64,000 bases of DNA from Symsagittifera roscoffensis. Its lineage: Eukaryota > Xenacoelomorpha > Acoela > Convolutidae. Below the pieces are notes generated by a model. The model searched no databases, was not told the origin of the DNA, and saw only the letters and a list, made by a program, of their open reading frames with translations. The DNA lies in contig NC_087070.1 of the NCBI RefSeq assembly GCF_963678635.1, forward strand, positions 19,751,318 through 19,815,317, written 5' to 3'. The position numbers and the translations under genes are program-made. Shown here one piece after another: positions 51,460 through 61,899 of this stretch (its first letter is position 1; every line of letters starts with the position of its first letter).

Positions 51460-52909
51460 TCAACTAGACATTTTTGACGGTTTTTTAAATTTTAATCATT
51501 CAAAAGGTATTCTTGTCCTGAGCTTAAATTTGAAAAGATATTTTACTTGTGATCATTTTTCGTTAAGTTATGCGGGTTTCAAAATTGCCATTTTGGCCAG
51601 GTGCTAGGGATTTTAGCAGGCCAATCTTTTAGCAGACTTAACTTAATTAGCAAGTGAGAAAGCTAGCTTCAAACGTAGCGTTGGCGATTAGCGACCGCTT
51701 GCTCTGTTGTGCTTGCATTTAGCACGACACGAGTGTTATTAGGCGCGTAAATCTTTCTTTTGCCGCTAATTTTAAACTGTCGTGTTTTTAAAGTTGACAG
51801 TTTTGTTGACAAATCGTGAGATAAATGTCCTACCTGGGGAAGCTTAACCCAAGACTGAGCGTCATTTTAAGTCTGTCAATCAATGATGCATCACTTTATT
51901 ACGCTGGTGTACTATAAGACTGAATTTTCACTTTTTATACTATAAAAAAATTTATTGTTTTATTACATTTACTTTTTTCATGTTAAAAGGAGTCTTTCTC
52001 GACTTTCTCAAGGGCAATTCAATTTACCAAAAATTGTAGCAGTTCTATTTGAAGCAAAAAGATATTAAAAACTGAATTGTCTGAAAGGTTGATATATTAC
52101 AATAGAAGGTAGGTTCAATTTCCATATCTGGATCGCTTTATGTTACGCGTCGCACATTTACAAAAATTTTTAAAGCCAAATTTTCAGAAATGTGAAATTT
52201 TGAATAGCATTTCATTTGGCAGAGTAATGAATTTATTCAGAAAAATTATCTTAGTCTTAGTACAAGTGATTGAAAATTAAATGACTATATTATAGTTCTG
52301 AAATTTAATAAACACAGCATACTCAAAACTACCACCTATTGTAACATATCACAGCTGAAAGTTGTGCCTCTTCAAATTGATACTTTTTCAAATTTGATTT
52401 TGATTACAGATGGCGTTTAAAAAATTGCAACACTTCTTCAAAATGCTCCCTGTCTACTTTGCATGGCCACATTTTGGTGTTATGACCAAACAGCTTTCAT
52501 CAAGAGTAGAGGCAGTAGTCATGAAAAGCAAGAACCAAAAACAACTCCCAAGTTCGCTTATTGGTGGGGGGACGGACTTCTTGGTTTAATGCAGATTTCA
52601 TGATCGTAGAATCAGTACAATGCATCTTGCCACTAATACTGATATTTAACACCCATATGCTTAAATTGTGCGTGATACGCATGGTATGATACGCCCCAAG
52701 ATAAGAAACGGTAAAATTACAGTAAACATTGAATGTATTTTTTTTCTCAAAATGAGACAAAAAAAAACAGGCAAAAAGCGGCAAAATTAAGTAAAAACGA
52801 GAATGAACAAGACTGAATTTTCCTTCAACATCCTTATCAAATTGAAAAACAAGAACTCGAAGTCTATCAGTCCGCTCTAACTCTTTCTTTCGAAACCAAC
52901 CACTATGCT
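51460..52909. other. Region downstream of RPL35, nothing recognised
   Basis: The 3' flank of RPL35 on the minus strand. The 142-codon minus ORF ending at 52500 overlaps the end of RPL35 in another frame and has no coding character. Confidence 0.4.
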
Positions 52910-53287
52910 TTATGGTTTGTAGACGCAAGTGAGACGAGGTCGGTTCTTGTCTTTCTTCATCTGTTTCTTAGTCTTAATCGACAACTCCTTCTTGGTAAGA
53001 GCTCGCCTCTTTGCTCGGGTCAGTTTCGGTCTCAGATCCAATGGAATCAGTTTTTTTCCGGCATACTGTTGCGCCACAGCTCGCTTCTGCTTGTCAGTCA
53101 TAATCGTCAAAATCCTGGCGATCTGTTTTCGGACAGTCTTGATCTTGGCCAACTTGCTCTGGACTCCGCCGGTTACTTGACTCGTTCTCAACTGTTGCAA
53201 TTCTTCTTTCAGATTGTCCAGCTCTGTTTTGAGCTCAGTTTTGCCCAGGGCACGCATGCCGACTGTGGTAAGTTTCTTTTGAGACAT
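52910..53287 (-). CDS. RPL35: 60S ribosomal protein L35 (uL29)
   Basis: 125 residues, the usual length for eL35/uL29, which sits at the exit of the ribosomal tunnel. Diagnostic blocks: LGKTELKTELDNLKEELQQL, SQVTGGVQSKLAKIKTVRKQ, IARILTIM, GKKLIPLDLRPKLTRAKRRAL and the basic KTKKQMKKDK. The last ten residues (RPRLTCVYKP) differ from the common FPxRKYAVKA-type ending. The coding part has no intron. CATTTTTCAG ends nine bases before the ATG (exon begins at 53296). METTL14 ends only 251 bases upstream on the same strand, an operon-like spacing. It is the last gene of the cluster. Confidence 0.97.
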   Translation of the reverse strand: MSQKKLTTVGMRALGKTELKTELDNLKEELQQLRTSQVTGGVQSKLAKIKTVRKQIARILTIMTDKQKRAVAQQYAGKKLIPLDLRPKLTRAKRRALTKKELSIKTKKQMKKDKNRPRLTCVYKP

Positions 53288-53538
53288 CTCAAAGACCTGA
53301 AAAATGAATGCAATGCAAGCTTAGGCAAATGCATTATTGAATACGAATTTTGCTCAAAAAATTACATATTACACGCTGAATTTACCTTCTAACGCTGATT
53401 TTTTTGCACATTATTTCTTTTTGAATAACTTCTGAAAAATTTTACAGTATTTTTGTTTTAAGAAAATCATTATTTTAACTTATAATTTAATGCAGGACAA
53501 ACAACTATATCAACGAAAAGAAAAAAAAAAGAAGTTTT
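53288..53538 (-). promoter_or_regulatory. METTL14-RPL35 intergenic with 3' splice acceptor
   Basis: On the minus strand GCATTCATTTTTCAG ends at 53297, leaving a nine-base leader. A donor-like AGAAG|GTAAAT lies near 53385, so a 5'UTR cis-intron is an alternative to trans-splicing. No canonical AATAAA is evident between the two genes. Confidence 0.5.
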
Positions 53539-55218
53539 TCATAATGTATTTGGAATTGGGTCTTTATAGTCACTGTTGTCATTTGATCTTAGCGGAGGAC
53601 TTTTCGGTCTGATATCTTCAATTCTATCACTGCACCCTGTCAAATGACCATTTGGTTCTCTGTTAAACCAACTGGCATATTTCACAGCATCAAAATTAGA
53701 TCCAGTTACATTTGGACCAATAGTCAACCATCCTGGTCTGATATCTTTATCTGTTCCAAATAAATGCAAACGCCTTCTTCCAAGACAAAAATGCTGGATT
53801 ATTTTGAAAATCTCTTCTGGTTTGTCGTGACTCGCAAACTCTGCTTCCTCCGATAGAATCAAGTCCAGATCAGTATTAGCATGTATGAAATCTCCGTCTT
53901 GGTTTCTCTTTACAGTTCCTCGAATACCTACTAGACAATGTTCTTTCGTTCTGTGGAATAGGGTACCTGGTTCATACCTTCTTGGGGTATCTCGATTTTT
54001 GGAATTAGTTTTAATCCAACAAATATCCTCACATCTACGATAGTTCCAACTATGAATGCATTCTCTGCAATCGTCGACGTTTTCCGAAGTTCCACACCAC
54101 ATGAAAATGAAACCTCGATTAGGAGCTACTGCTTCAATATCCAAGTGTGATAGCTCATCGAACGACCAGTGTTTTAATTTAGGATCGGAGCTTTCTGGAC
54201 TAAATCCGTTGACTAGAGGTGCCGAAATCATTATGACGTCAAATTGGTTTTTAAGTCTTTTTAAGTTAAACTTTTCCAAATCACAATGCAAATACATTGG
54301 AGGCGTGTTAGTTTGATGGACTAATTCGTCTTTAAGATACATTAATTCTCGCAACTTTGGGTACTCTTTAAAACGGTTTTCATAGCCACTATCATGTACG
54401 AAATTCTGAGGGCGTAAATCGGAGTCGACGTAATGCTGTGAGTAGTCATTATTCGGCTTCAAGGAGGGGTTAAACTTTCTTCTTCTAGAAGATTCGTCAT
54501 CGTCATCTGAATCATCTGTTTTCTCTGCAGTCGAATTCAAATCTGTACTTTCTGATGTTTCATTCAGATTGCCCTTTTCCGATTTTGTTCCCGAAGTCAG
54601 CTCATTTTTGTTCTCGAACTTCAAACTTGGAAACTGCCAACTATTTGATTTTTCTAAAAATTCGTCAACGACATCTCGCACATTTCTTTCTTGTCCAGGG
54701 AAAGGAGAGTTACACATAGCTAATGCAGTAGCGTAGTTATCGACATCAAACTCTTTAGTCAAAGCGTTTCGTCTAACAGCCGAGCGTCTTTTCAGTTCGT
54801 TTAGGAAGTCCGGAACATCAAGAACTAAAGGATCGTCTCTGCTTCCTGTGTCTGAGCGGTAATTTGGAACAGTATTTATGTCAACAGCTCGTTCACGCCT
54901 GTCGTAGTGATATCTCCTATTATGCGGGGACCTTGAACGACTCCTGTTGAACCTCCGCGTATCGTAACCTCCACGATATTCGCCTCTGAAAAAGCGACCG
55001 CGGAAACCGCCGAAGCGCCCACCTCTCGGAAAGTAGGGGCGAGTGCCTCGATACCCCCCACCGTATGGTCTTGGTGGTCTGTCCCCATGGTAAGAATGGT
55101 ACCCACGATGGTATCTATCACGTGACGAATAGGGACTTCTAGATCTGTCGTCTCCACGTGGTTTTGAATAATGATCACGGTAATCACTTCTTTCAGGGCG
55201 GTCGTGATACTCCGGCAT
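53539..55218 (-). CDS. METTL14: N6-adenosine-methyltransferase non-catalytic subunit METTL14
   Basis: 559 residues, intronless. METTL14 pairs with METTL3 in the nuclear m6A writer and holds the RNA. The MT-A70 fold covers about residues 265-545. Conserved blocks: YPKLRELMYLKDELV, NTPPMYLHCDLEKF, FIFMWCG, WNYRRCEDICWIKTN, RTKEHCLVGIRGTVKR, DGDFIHANTDLDLI, HFCLGRRRLHLFG, IRPGWLTIGP, RPKSPPLRS. The DPPW/EPPL position is SAPL (332-335), consistent with a non-catalytic subunit. Vertebrate METTL14 has its RGG repeats at the C-terminus. Here the C-terminus stops 20 residues after RPKSPP, and instead residues 1-115 are Arg/Gly/Tyr-rich with RGG-like and RS motifs (GGGYRGTRP, RGGRFGGFRGRF, RSRSRSP). 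Residues 205-250 are acidic and Ser-rich. The 5' splice-acceptor context and close neighbours suggest co-transcription with ORC5 and RPL35. Confidence 0.97.
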   Translation of the reverse strand: MPEYHDRPERSDYRDHYSKPRGDDRSRSPYSSRDRYHRGYHSYHGDRPPRPYGGGYRGTRPYFPRGGRFGGFRGRFFRGEYRGGYDTRRFNRSRSRSPHNRRYHYDRRERAVDINTVPNYRSDTGSRDDPLVLDVPDFLNELKRRSAVRRNALTKEFDVDNYATALAMCNSPFPGQERNVRDVVDEFLEKSNSWQFPSLKFENKNELTSGTKSEKGNLNETSESTDLNSTAEKTDDSDDDDESSRRRKFNPSLKPNNDYSQHYVDSDLRPQNFVHDSGYENRFKEYPKLRELMYLKDELVHQTNTPPMYLHCDLEKFNLKRLKNQFDVIMISAPLVNGFSPESSDPKLKHWSFDELSHLDIEAVAPNRGFIFMWCGTSENVDDCRECIHSWNYRRCEDICWIKTNSKNRDTPRRYEPGTLFHRTKEHCLVGIRGTVKRNQDGDFIHANTDLDLILSEEAEFASHDKPEEIFKIIQHFCLGRRRLHLFGTDKDIRPGWLTIGPNVTGSNFDAVKYASWFNREPNGHLTGCSDRIEDIRPKSPPLRSNDNSDYKDPIPNTL

Positions 55219-55479
55219 TTTAAGAAACCAGTCTCAAAGCTTCATTTTTTGAAACTTATATATTCCGCATCTGAAATGTCAAATAATCTTCAATGATCTT
55301 ATTTCGCTCCAGAAAAGCTTTCTCAGTTTTAAATAGGAAACTAACACGATCTAGAGAATAATAAAATAAAAGTTCATGAAATCTCGAAATTCAAATTTGA
55401 AATTAGAAAACCAATAGTAAAAGCAAAGCAGAAGAAATCAAAAAACAATTTTTAACACAATACAACAAAAACTTTCAAG
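55219..55479 (-). promoter_or_regulatory. ORC5-METTL14 intergenic with 3' splice acceptor
   Basis: On the minus strand TTATTTGACATTTCAG ends at 55271, leaving a 52-base leader before the METTL14 ATG. That leader holds two tiny upstream ORFs (ATGCGGAATATATAA and ATGAAGCTTTGA). No clear donor or AATAAA is seen in the 262 bases between the genes. Confidence 0.5.
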
Positions 55480-56669
55480 TCAAACATTTGAACACGCTCC
55501 GTATGTGAAATCATACAGATGTTCTCGTAGCTCAAATTGAAACCACTTCGCACATTTTAGGGCGAACTCATACTTGACTAAGCATACGAATTTTGGCTGG
55601 TCGAGCATTTCGGCTCCATAACGCGCCAGATAATTTTTGGCGACCATCGACGAGATCTGAGCAAAGATATTAGAGAGAACACAATTTTCTGGCTCTTCGT
55701 GGATAGCGTAAAATATGGCGATGAGTCGTTCTAAGACGAAAGGCTTTGGTCCAGTCACGTGACACATTTTGTTGACAGTAGGCTTGACAGTTGTCGGTTT
55801 CTTCTGTCGCTGCTTGACGAAAAACCTGCAAAAACAACAATTTACAACAAATAACTCCCTTTACTGTATTTATACTCAGTTCTAACTATTGACCAATATT
55901 ATATTCAGTTCTAACTATTGACCAATAATAAGTTTGCCAATACAAACCATTTTTAGCGCTGCTATGTCAATGACGCTTTTATAAATTCAAAAGTGATGAA
56001 TGGGCCAAAACAATTTCGTTGAACACATCTATAGGACTACGAAATTCTTCTTGAATTCAAAACTTTGCTGGCTATGTTTTCGTATCAGTTCAGGAAGTCA
56101 TTTTATAAAATTTTAATTTATTCACCTGGCGTCACTGGAGGGCGGATTGTAACTTGCAAGATACGCTGCAACAATGACCACATTGCTGTCATAGGGTAGC
56201 AGCTCGTCTGCCATTTTGTCACGTGGGTATGGGTCCAAACACGTCAATCTAGTTTGCCCATATCCTCCAATTTCATTAGTCTTTGTCACAATACTCGGTT
56301 CAAACAAAGCCCACAACCTTCTGAAATCTTGAGGCGAGCATGATCCTTCAACTGCTGGCTTCATAAATAAATCCAGGTTTTTGTGAATCAGTTTCCGCAT
56401 AACAAATAGATCCGGGTTGTTCATGTGAACTATTCCGACAATTGACCCAACGAAGTAACTCAGAGAAGTTGGGTCGTACTTAAAGTTTGTGAAATCCTTC
56501 ATAATAATCGCTTTGCACTCAGTTTCAGAATACATATCTAGCTGTATGTGATATGCTAGACTCGTTTGTGGATCGGAAAAATCGTCCGGATGGTATCTGC
56601 TTATTATCAAAATCGACACCTTTTGATTCGTTTTGTCCGGTAAGCTCAGAAGTTCGTTAGAACTCTCTT
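55480..56669 (-). CDS. ORC5: Origin recognition complex subunit 5, 3' exons
   Basis: Two exons agree in phase: 56669-56126 and 55825-55480, separated by a 300-base intron (GCCAG|GTGAAT ... GTTTTTGCAG). They encode the part after the AAA+ core: KVSILIISRYHPDDF (sensor-1-like strand), a lid region, then LLPYDSNVVIVAAYLASYNP, which is highly characteristic of ORC5. RFFVKQRQKKP, GPKPFVLERLIAIFYAI and the winged-helix C-terminus ending HLYDFTYGACSNV follow. ORC5 is an ATP-binding subunit of the complex that marks replication origins. The N-terminal exons with the Walker A and B motifs are not visible in the next 7 kb upstream, which hold LINE remnants, so they lie further out or are lost. An acceptor (TTTCTTCAACAG) confirms that an upstream exon exists. 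It is the first gene of the minus-strand cluster. Confidence 0.9.
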
Positions 56670-58400
56670 CTGTTGAAGAAATTTGTTAGGTCTTGCCTCC
56701 CAAAGAGTTTATGTTAATTTATTCTTAAGTTCAACAGCTTTGTTTAGTTTTCTTTTAAAAATATGAAAAATCTTGCGCGATAAAACTATCAGGGAACATC
56801 TTCCTGAATAGAATCCATCAAGAGTAAAATCGTTTACAGCGAAATCTCGGAGTTTTACTGCAACTTTAACCAATTAAGGAAAACTTGCGTAAGAATAAAT
56901 ATCTGCGATTAACAGTTCACAACCAAGTTTTCGTATTAATTGAAAATTTGTTCAGATAAGACTTCCTACAAAATTTCTATATACACATTTTGTAATCATA
57001 GAATGGACTATTGTTCCTTTTGAAATATGATCTTAGTCAATCATTCGCATGCATTGAGCTTGCAAAAAATTTTGTACATTGCCATATTTTTTTTTGAATG
57101 TTGGCATTTAATTTTGTATTTTTATTTCTAACCTCTTCATAATTTTTATCTCACCAATTTTTAAGAAAAAAGAAATATTTGCTAAAATTCACATTTTGCA
57201 AAGAGGCAAACTGAGCTTTAAGCCACTTGTGATGCATCAATAAACACAAAACCACTGCATGAAGCTCACGAAAAAGAGAACTCCGAAGGATAACAATATT
57301 GAAGAAAGAACTAGAATCAAATCAACAACACTTAGAAATAGAATGAAAACTACTTATAGCACAAGAAAAAACAAAACCCGTGATGTGGCAACAAAGCCGA
57401 CAAAACATAAGCAGACAAACCAAAATCCTACAATTCAATTTTGTATATATCACTCTATACTTTACATAGCGCGTGGAGTATAATTTTTACAAAAACAAGG
57501 TCAAAGAAATTTGTTCAGTTTTTTTTGAAAGTTTCATCATTTATTTATTTTGAATTAATCCATAAAAATTAAACGCAGTCGGAACAATAAGGGCTTTGTC
57601 CTGATACGGGCAGCCTTGTTACCATTTTTTAGTGAATATAACTTTGCTCTGTTTATGTCTGAGAGCCTAAGAACATGTCCTGATTGGTATTCAGAAATCA
57701 GCCCCAACTAAACCTATCTTGCGAAGTAAAAACTCTTACTACATATATGTTTCTGACCGATATAAAATGCATCAACTTTTTTAGCTGTAGATCTATTATT
57801 ATGTACCAAATCTTTCCTTTTATTGTAGAACACCAGTGTCATTTCACCCTCTAAGAACCAGTTATTTTTAAAATACGCAGGAAGGAACGCTTTCACAAGA
57901 ACAAACACGAACCAAAAAAGTGAAGTTATCAGCATGAGCAGTTACTGCATCTTCAGAAAAAAGCTGAAAATTTCCAGAATTAAAAGAAACTTTTATTATT
58001 GAACAATTTTCTCCTTTTATAGTGTCTTAGTAGATAATACCAAAGGCACACATTCTTTTCCTTGACTTCAAAAAAACTTTATAGCAACTAGTTTTACCCT
58101 TCATAATTTTTACGATAAAAACAGTCTCCCTGTCTGAAAGAATGCGGGTCCTAATCAGTCACCAGAAAAGTGGACAGCGTTTGAACACTATAGCAAGCTT
58201 CCACACAAAATTTGTCTTTATCGAAATAAATTTGAAGAATAAACCGCATATCAATTCAAATTGTGCTATATCAAAACGAAGCTAGAGAAAAGAAAAAAGC
58301 CCGAACCTAAATTTCAATAAATAGCTTCAATGCACAACCAACACAATTGTAGAAGAAGAAGAAGAATTAAATGCAAAAATACAGAAAATGAAGAAACACA
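56670..58400. other. Upstream intron or intergenic region of ORC5
   Basis: AT-rich, no convincing exon. Words near 57390-57430 (CAAAGCCGACAAAACATAAGCAGACAAACCAAAA) resemble 48150-48190, a diffuse dispersed repeat. A minus ORF at 57714-57935 has coding-like composition but no recognisable match. Confidence 0.4.
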
Positions 58401-59389
58401 TTTTTAATAGTCATCATTGAATTTATTTGACATTTTGTATAACATATCTGAAGAGGATAGACCAAGGGCATAATAATTGCCCGCTTGATGTCTACCCTGG
58501 TAGTAGTAGGAAACGAAAAGTATAATAACTATAAATAAAAAGTATTTAAATAATAAAAATGAAAATTTTTCAATTTTTTTCCACTCCTTTCGAAAACATT
58601 TTTTTTCGAGAATTTATTAGAGGATCCTGCAGCTTAGCTTAGTGAGCATCAGTTAAAACTAAGGATCGTAATAAAAATTTGAATTTTTTTTTCTCTAAGT
58701 AATTTTGGAAATTTCATTTTTTCAAAAAATGCGATTATCTCGAAAACTACAAGGATTTGGAGCTTCATATTTTCAGCATGGATTCGCAGCCCATAATTGA
58801 AGTCTGATACAGGTTAACCAAAGGGTAAAATTTTTGCTTAATAAAAATATGGTACTATTGATTAGACATTCTGTGATTATTTATCGAAAATAAAATTTGT
58901 TAACTCATTATTTCCTAAAATGTATAAATACTTTAACTTGTGAGCTACCGTAAGCACCTGGCTTGCATTTAGAGACTGCGAATTAATTGGTATAATTCCG
59001 TTTTCCTGAAAAATATTAAAAAGTTTGGTTCCCCGTTTAGTTAAAGAGTGGTTTTCTATTTGGGATTTTGGCTTACATATTTTCAGTAAATTCTTTTCCG
59101 ATCGTCTGGTTCTTTTAATAGAATTATCAAAAGTAAAAAGCGAGTTGAGATAATTTTCTGAATGCAGGTTCGATAGTGACCTTAATAGAAACTTGAAACA
59201 CTCATAAATATACAATTCATGAACTGTAAGTATTTTGTGCTTTACAAATATATCTGACACGCTTTCGCAATTGTTTCGAAAAGAAATGAGTCGGATAATT
59301 TTTTTCTGTAATTCAAAAAGCGGAAGTAATGCATTATAGGGGGGACTCAACCAACCGACACCTGAGGCGATGGGGCCCAATAAGCGCAA
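58400..59389 (-). pseudogene. 5'-truncated LINE, C-terminal end of reverse-transcriptase ORF
   Basis: The minus ORF 59389-58877 reads as the segment following the RT domain in Jockey/CR1-like LINEs: LFELQKKIIRLISFRNN, SVSDIFVKHKILTVHELYIYECFKFL, RTRRSEKNLLKI, SLTKRGTKLFNIF. It stops at 58877 and is followed by an AT-rich presumed 3'UTR to about 58400. The 5' truncation lies near 59365 and fits LINE insertion. The ORF is open for 170 codons, so the copy is fairly young. Confidence 0.7.
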
Positions 59390-59479
59390 AAGAAGTTCTG
59401 AATTTTTGTCCGATTTTAATTTAATCGGCAGGTTTTGTTCTTTTCTCTGCTTCAGCTGCAGTAAAAACCCAATACCACT

Positions 59480-61790
59480 TTTTGCTTCTCTTTTCCATTT
59501 CAGAGTTGAATCTTTTTACCAAGCCTGCTTCTTGTCCATTTTCCACTACCAATCACTCTACCAACAGTCACCTTTATGGAAACCAGCGATGGAAAATGGT
59601 TATGGATATTGTGAGCAGATGGACACTACGAAAATTAACCGTTGTTATTTCTTCTGAAAAAACTCGCAACACCTTCCTTATTAACTGTCAGAAAGAAAAC
59701 CCAACTAACCCTATCTTACGACAAATAAACTCTCCCTACATTGGCGACTAAGACAAGAAAAAGCCGAAAAGATCCATGAAAAACATGAATGGATTAACGA
59801 CTACACTGTCACATGAATTCCTTGGAACTCGCCATCGACAAACGTTGCCTACCTGGATCTCTCAGAACACTTCTGACAAAATGAAGAAATTTCATACTCT
59901 TCGGATGCAACTAGAGCGCGCACCAACTGACAGTCTTACGTCACGTATCATCGCCCTGGAAAACGCGATTCTTCACGCATCTGCTCTCGACCTGTCTTCC
60001 TACGAAACCAATCTCGCCAGCAGCCTGCTTTACAAATATATGAAAGTGAAAAAACCTACACCCACTCTTCCCGGCGACACAAACGGTGAAAACAAAGCCG
60101 ATACACCTGAAGGTCAAGCTGAACTCTTAAAATAACTTCTTCAGCAGTGTCTTCTCAACGGATGTCACAAAGGTCCGTGATCAATATCGCAAGATTCTCA
60201 ATAATCGATGATTTCAATTGCTGGCTGTGCTGCTAGTTCAGAAGACATTCTGCAGTCTCGATGTTTCGAAATCAAGAGGTCCAGACAACATCCCTCATGG
60301 CTTGTTCCGAAATGTCCGAGAAATTTCAAAAACCAATATCCTCACTCGTCTACAAAATCAAACAATATGAAATCACCCGACTACCTGGAAAATAGCAAAA
60401 AACGAACCTTTCTGCAATATAATGCAATTGGCGATATAATGCAAAGGAGATAGAAAGTTAAAAAGAAACTACTAGCCAATTGCGCTTTACCAAAGGTGCT
60501 TGAGTGCTGTATGTTCAACGCATTATATCCACACGTGGTTCCTTCCAACTTCACATCAAAAACAATGCGGCTTCCGCGCGAAAAGGTCGGCTCCACAGCA
60601 GTTGCTAAGCTACCTGGACACAATTTACCGAGGAATAAACTACCCTAAGGAAACAACATTGATATTCTGTACTGGGATTTTAGCTAGGCTTACGACAAGA
60701 TAAACAACATTCTCCTCATCGAAAATCTAACACCAATCGGAGTTACTTGAAAGCTACAGATACTGCTCAAGTCGTATCTCAGTAAGAGAACAGAGTTTGT
60801 AGTTATAGATATCTGCAGTTCGAAGTAGCCATAAGTTACCAGTGGCGTGACAAGGATCCATCTTGGGGCCCTTGTTTTTCCTTTCCTACGCAATAGACCT
60901 CACTGATGGCATAACTACAACGTTTCAATTCGCTGATGACTCAAAGATATGTTCTATTTCATATCCTTGACCTTATTACTTGCCTAACGACGCCGAATCT
61001 CTCTACAATTAGGCGACGCTGAACAAACTCCCTTACAATCTAATTCAATTTTCCAGACAAACGAATTTAACCCCATTACTTCAAATCACCATATTATCTG
61101 AAGATAAAGACCTTTATGCGACAATAAATAACAACTTTTCATGGAATCCTCTCATAACGGACAAGTGCGCCAAGGCAAACAACATTTTTGAGCTGCTCAT
61201 AAGAAATATTTCCCTACTTCCAATGCCACAGAAACTCATTTGTCAAAAAAAACTTGCGCCTGTGTTTAACTACTCATCGACATTATGGTGTGCGTCCAAA
61301 AGAGATAAGGTATTGGAAAAAATCAGAAGCGCTGCACTAAGTGGATCCTAAACTACCCTGAACAATGCTATCATTACGGGCTCATTAAAATCAACAGCCT
61401 ACCTCTCTCTCCACATCTTCAAATCGTAGACCTAACGCTCGCTAGTATTATTACCGATCAGTACGATTTTGACTGGAGCGATTTTCTGAAATAAGACGCA
61501 TCTCTTTCGCGTCGCAGGAATAGAATCACGTTCAAATTACCAACAATTCGCCTAGAAATCAAGCGAAATAACGTCTGGTACCGAACACCCGGCCTGTCAA
61601 ACGTCCTTCCTGAAGAAATTGATTTTCCACTCACTCGGACTGAAGAAGCGCTTCCTTGTAATATTTTGAGCCTACTGTCATGGGTAACACCATCTGCTAC
61701 TATCATGATGCAGCAATTGCCCTGAACAACCACCAAGAGTTTCTGCACTGTTTTTTCAATACCGGGATAACTCCCTTCGTGCTAACACCA
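59480..61790 (+). pseudogene. Degenerate LINE reverse-transcriptase ORF
   Basis: A string of broken ORFs on the + strand follows the order of a non-LTR ORF2. A segment before RT (59776-60135, SYETNLASSLLYKYMKVKKP and a PTLPGDTNGENKADTPEGQAE block) is followed by the RT domain pieces SRGPDNIPHG (about 60270), CGFRAKRSAPQQLLSYLDTI (about 60560), an AYDKINNILLIE block (about 60690), a VTSGV/LGPL-type block (about 60840) and the FADD-equivalent QFADDSK (about 60930). The C-terminal part then runs to about 61790. Many stops and frameshifts occur; it is not functional. Confidence 0.75.
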
Positions 61791-61899
61791 TAATTTGAAA
61801 AATTAACAAAAAATAAAAACAAAGAGCGGTCCTCTGCATCTAAAGCTGCTCCTGAAAATGAACATCATTTATCTCAAACAAAAATCTCTGGAGCAAACA

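Noticed and set aside
52500-52928. 142-codon minus ORF after RPL35
   Set aside because: Overlaps the end of RPL35 in a different frame and reads through AT-rich flank without recognisable content.
57259-57483. 74-codon basic + ORF
   Set aside because: Thr/Lys/Asn composition mirrors local AT-rich sequence, and part of it recurs as a noncoding repeat near 48.15 kb.
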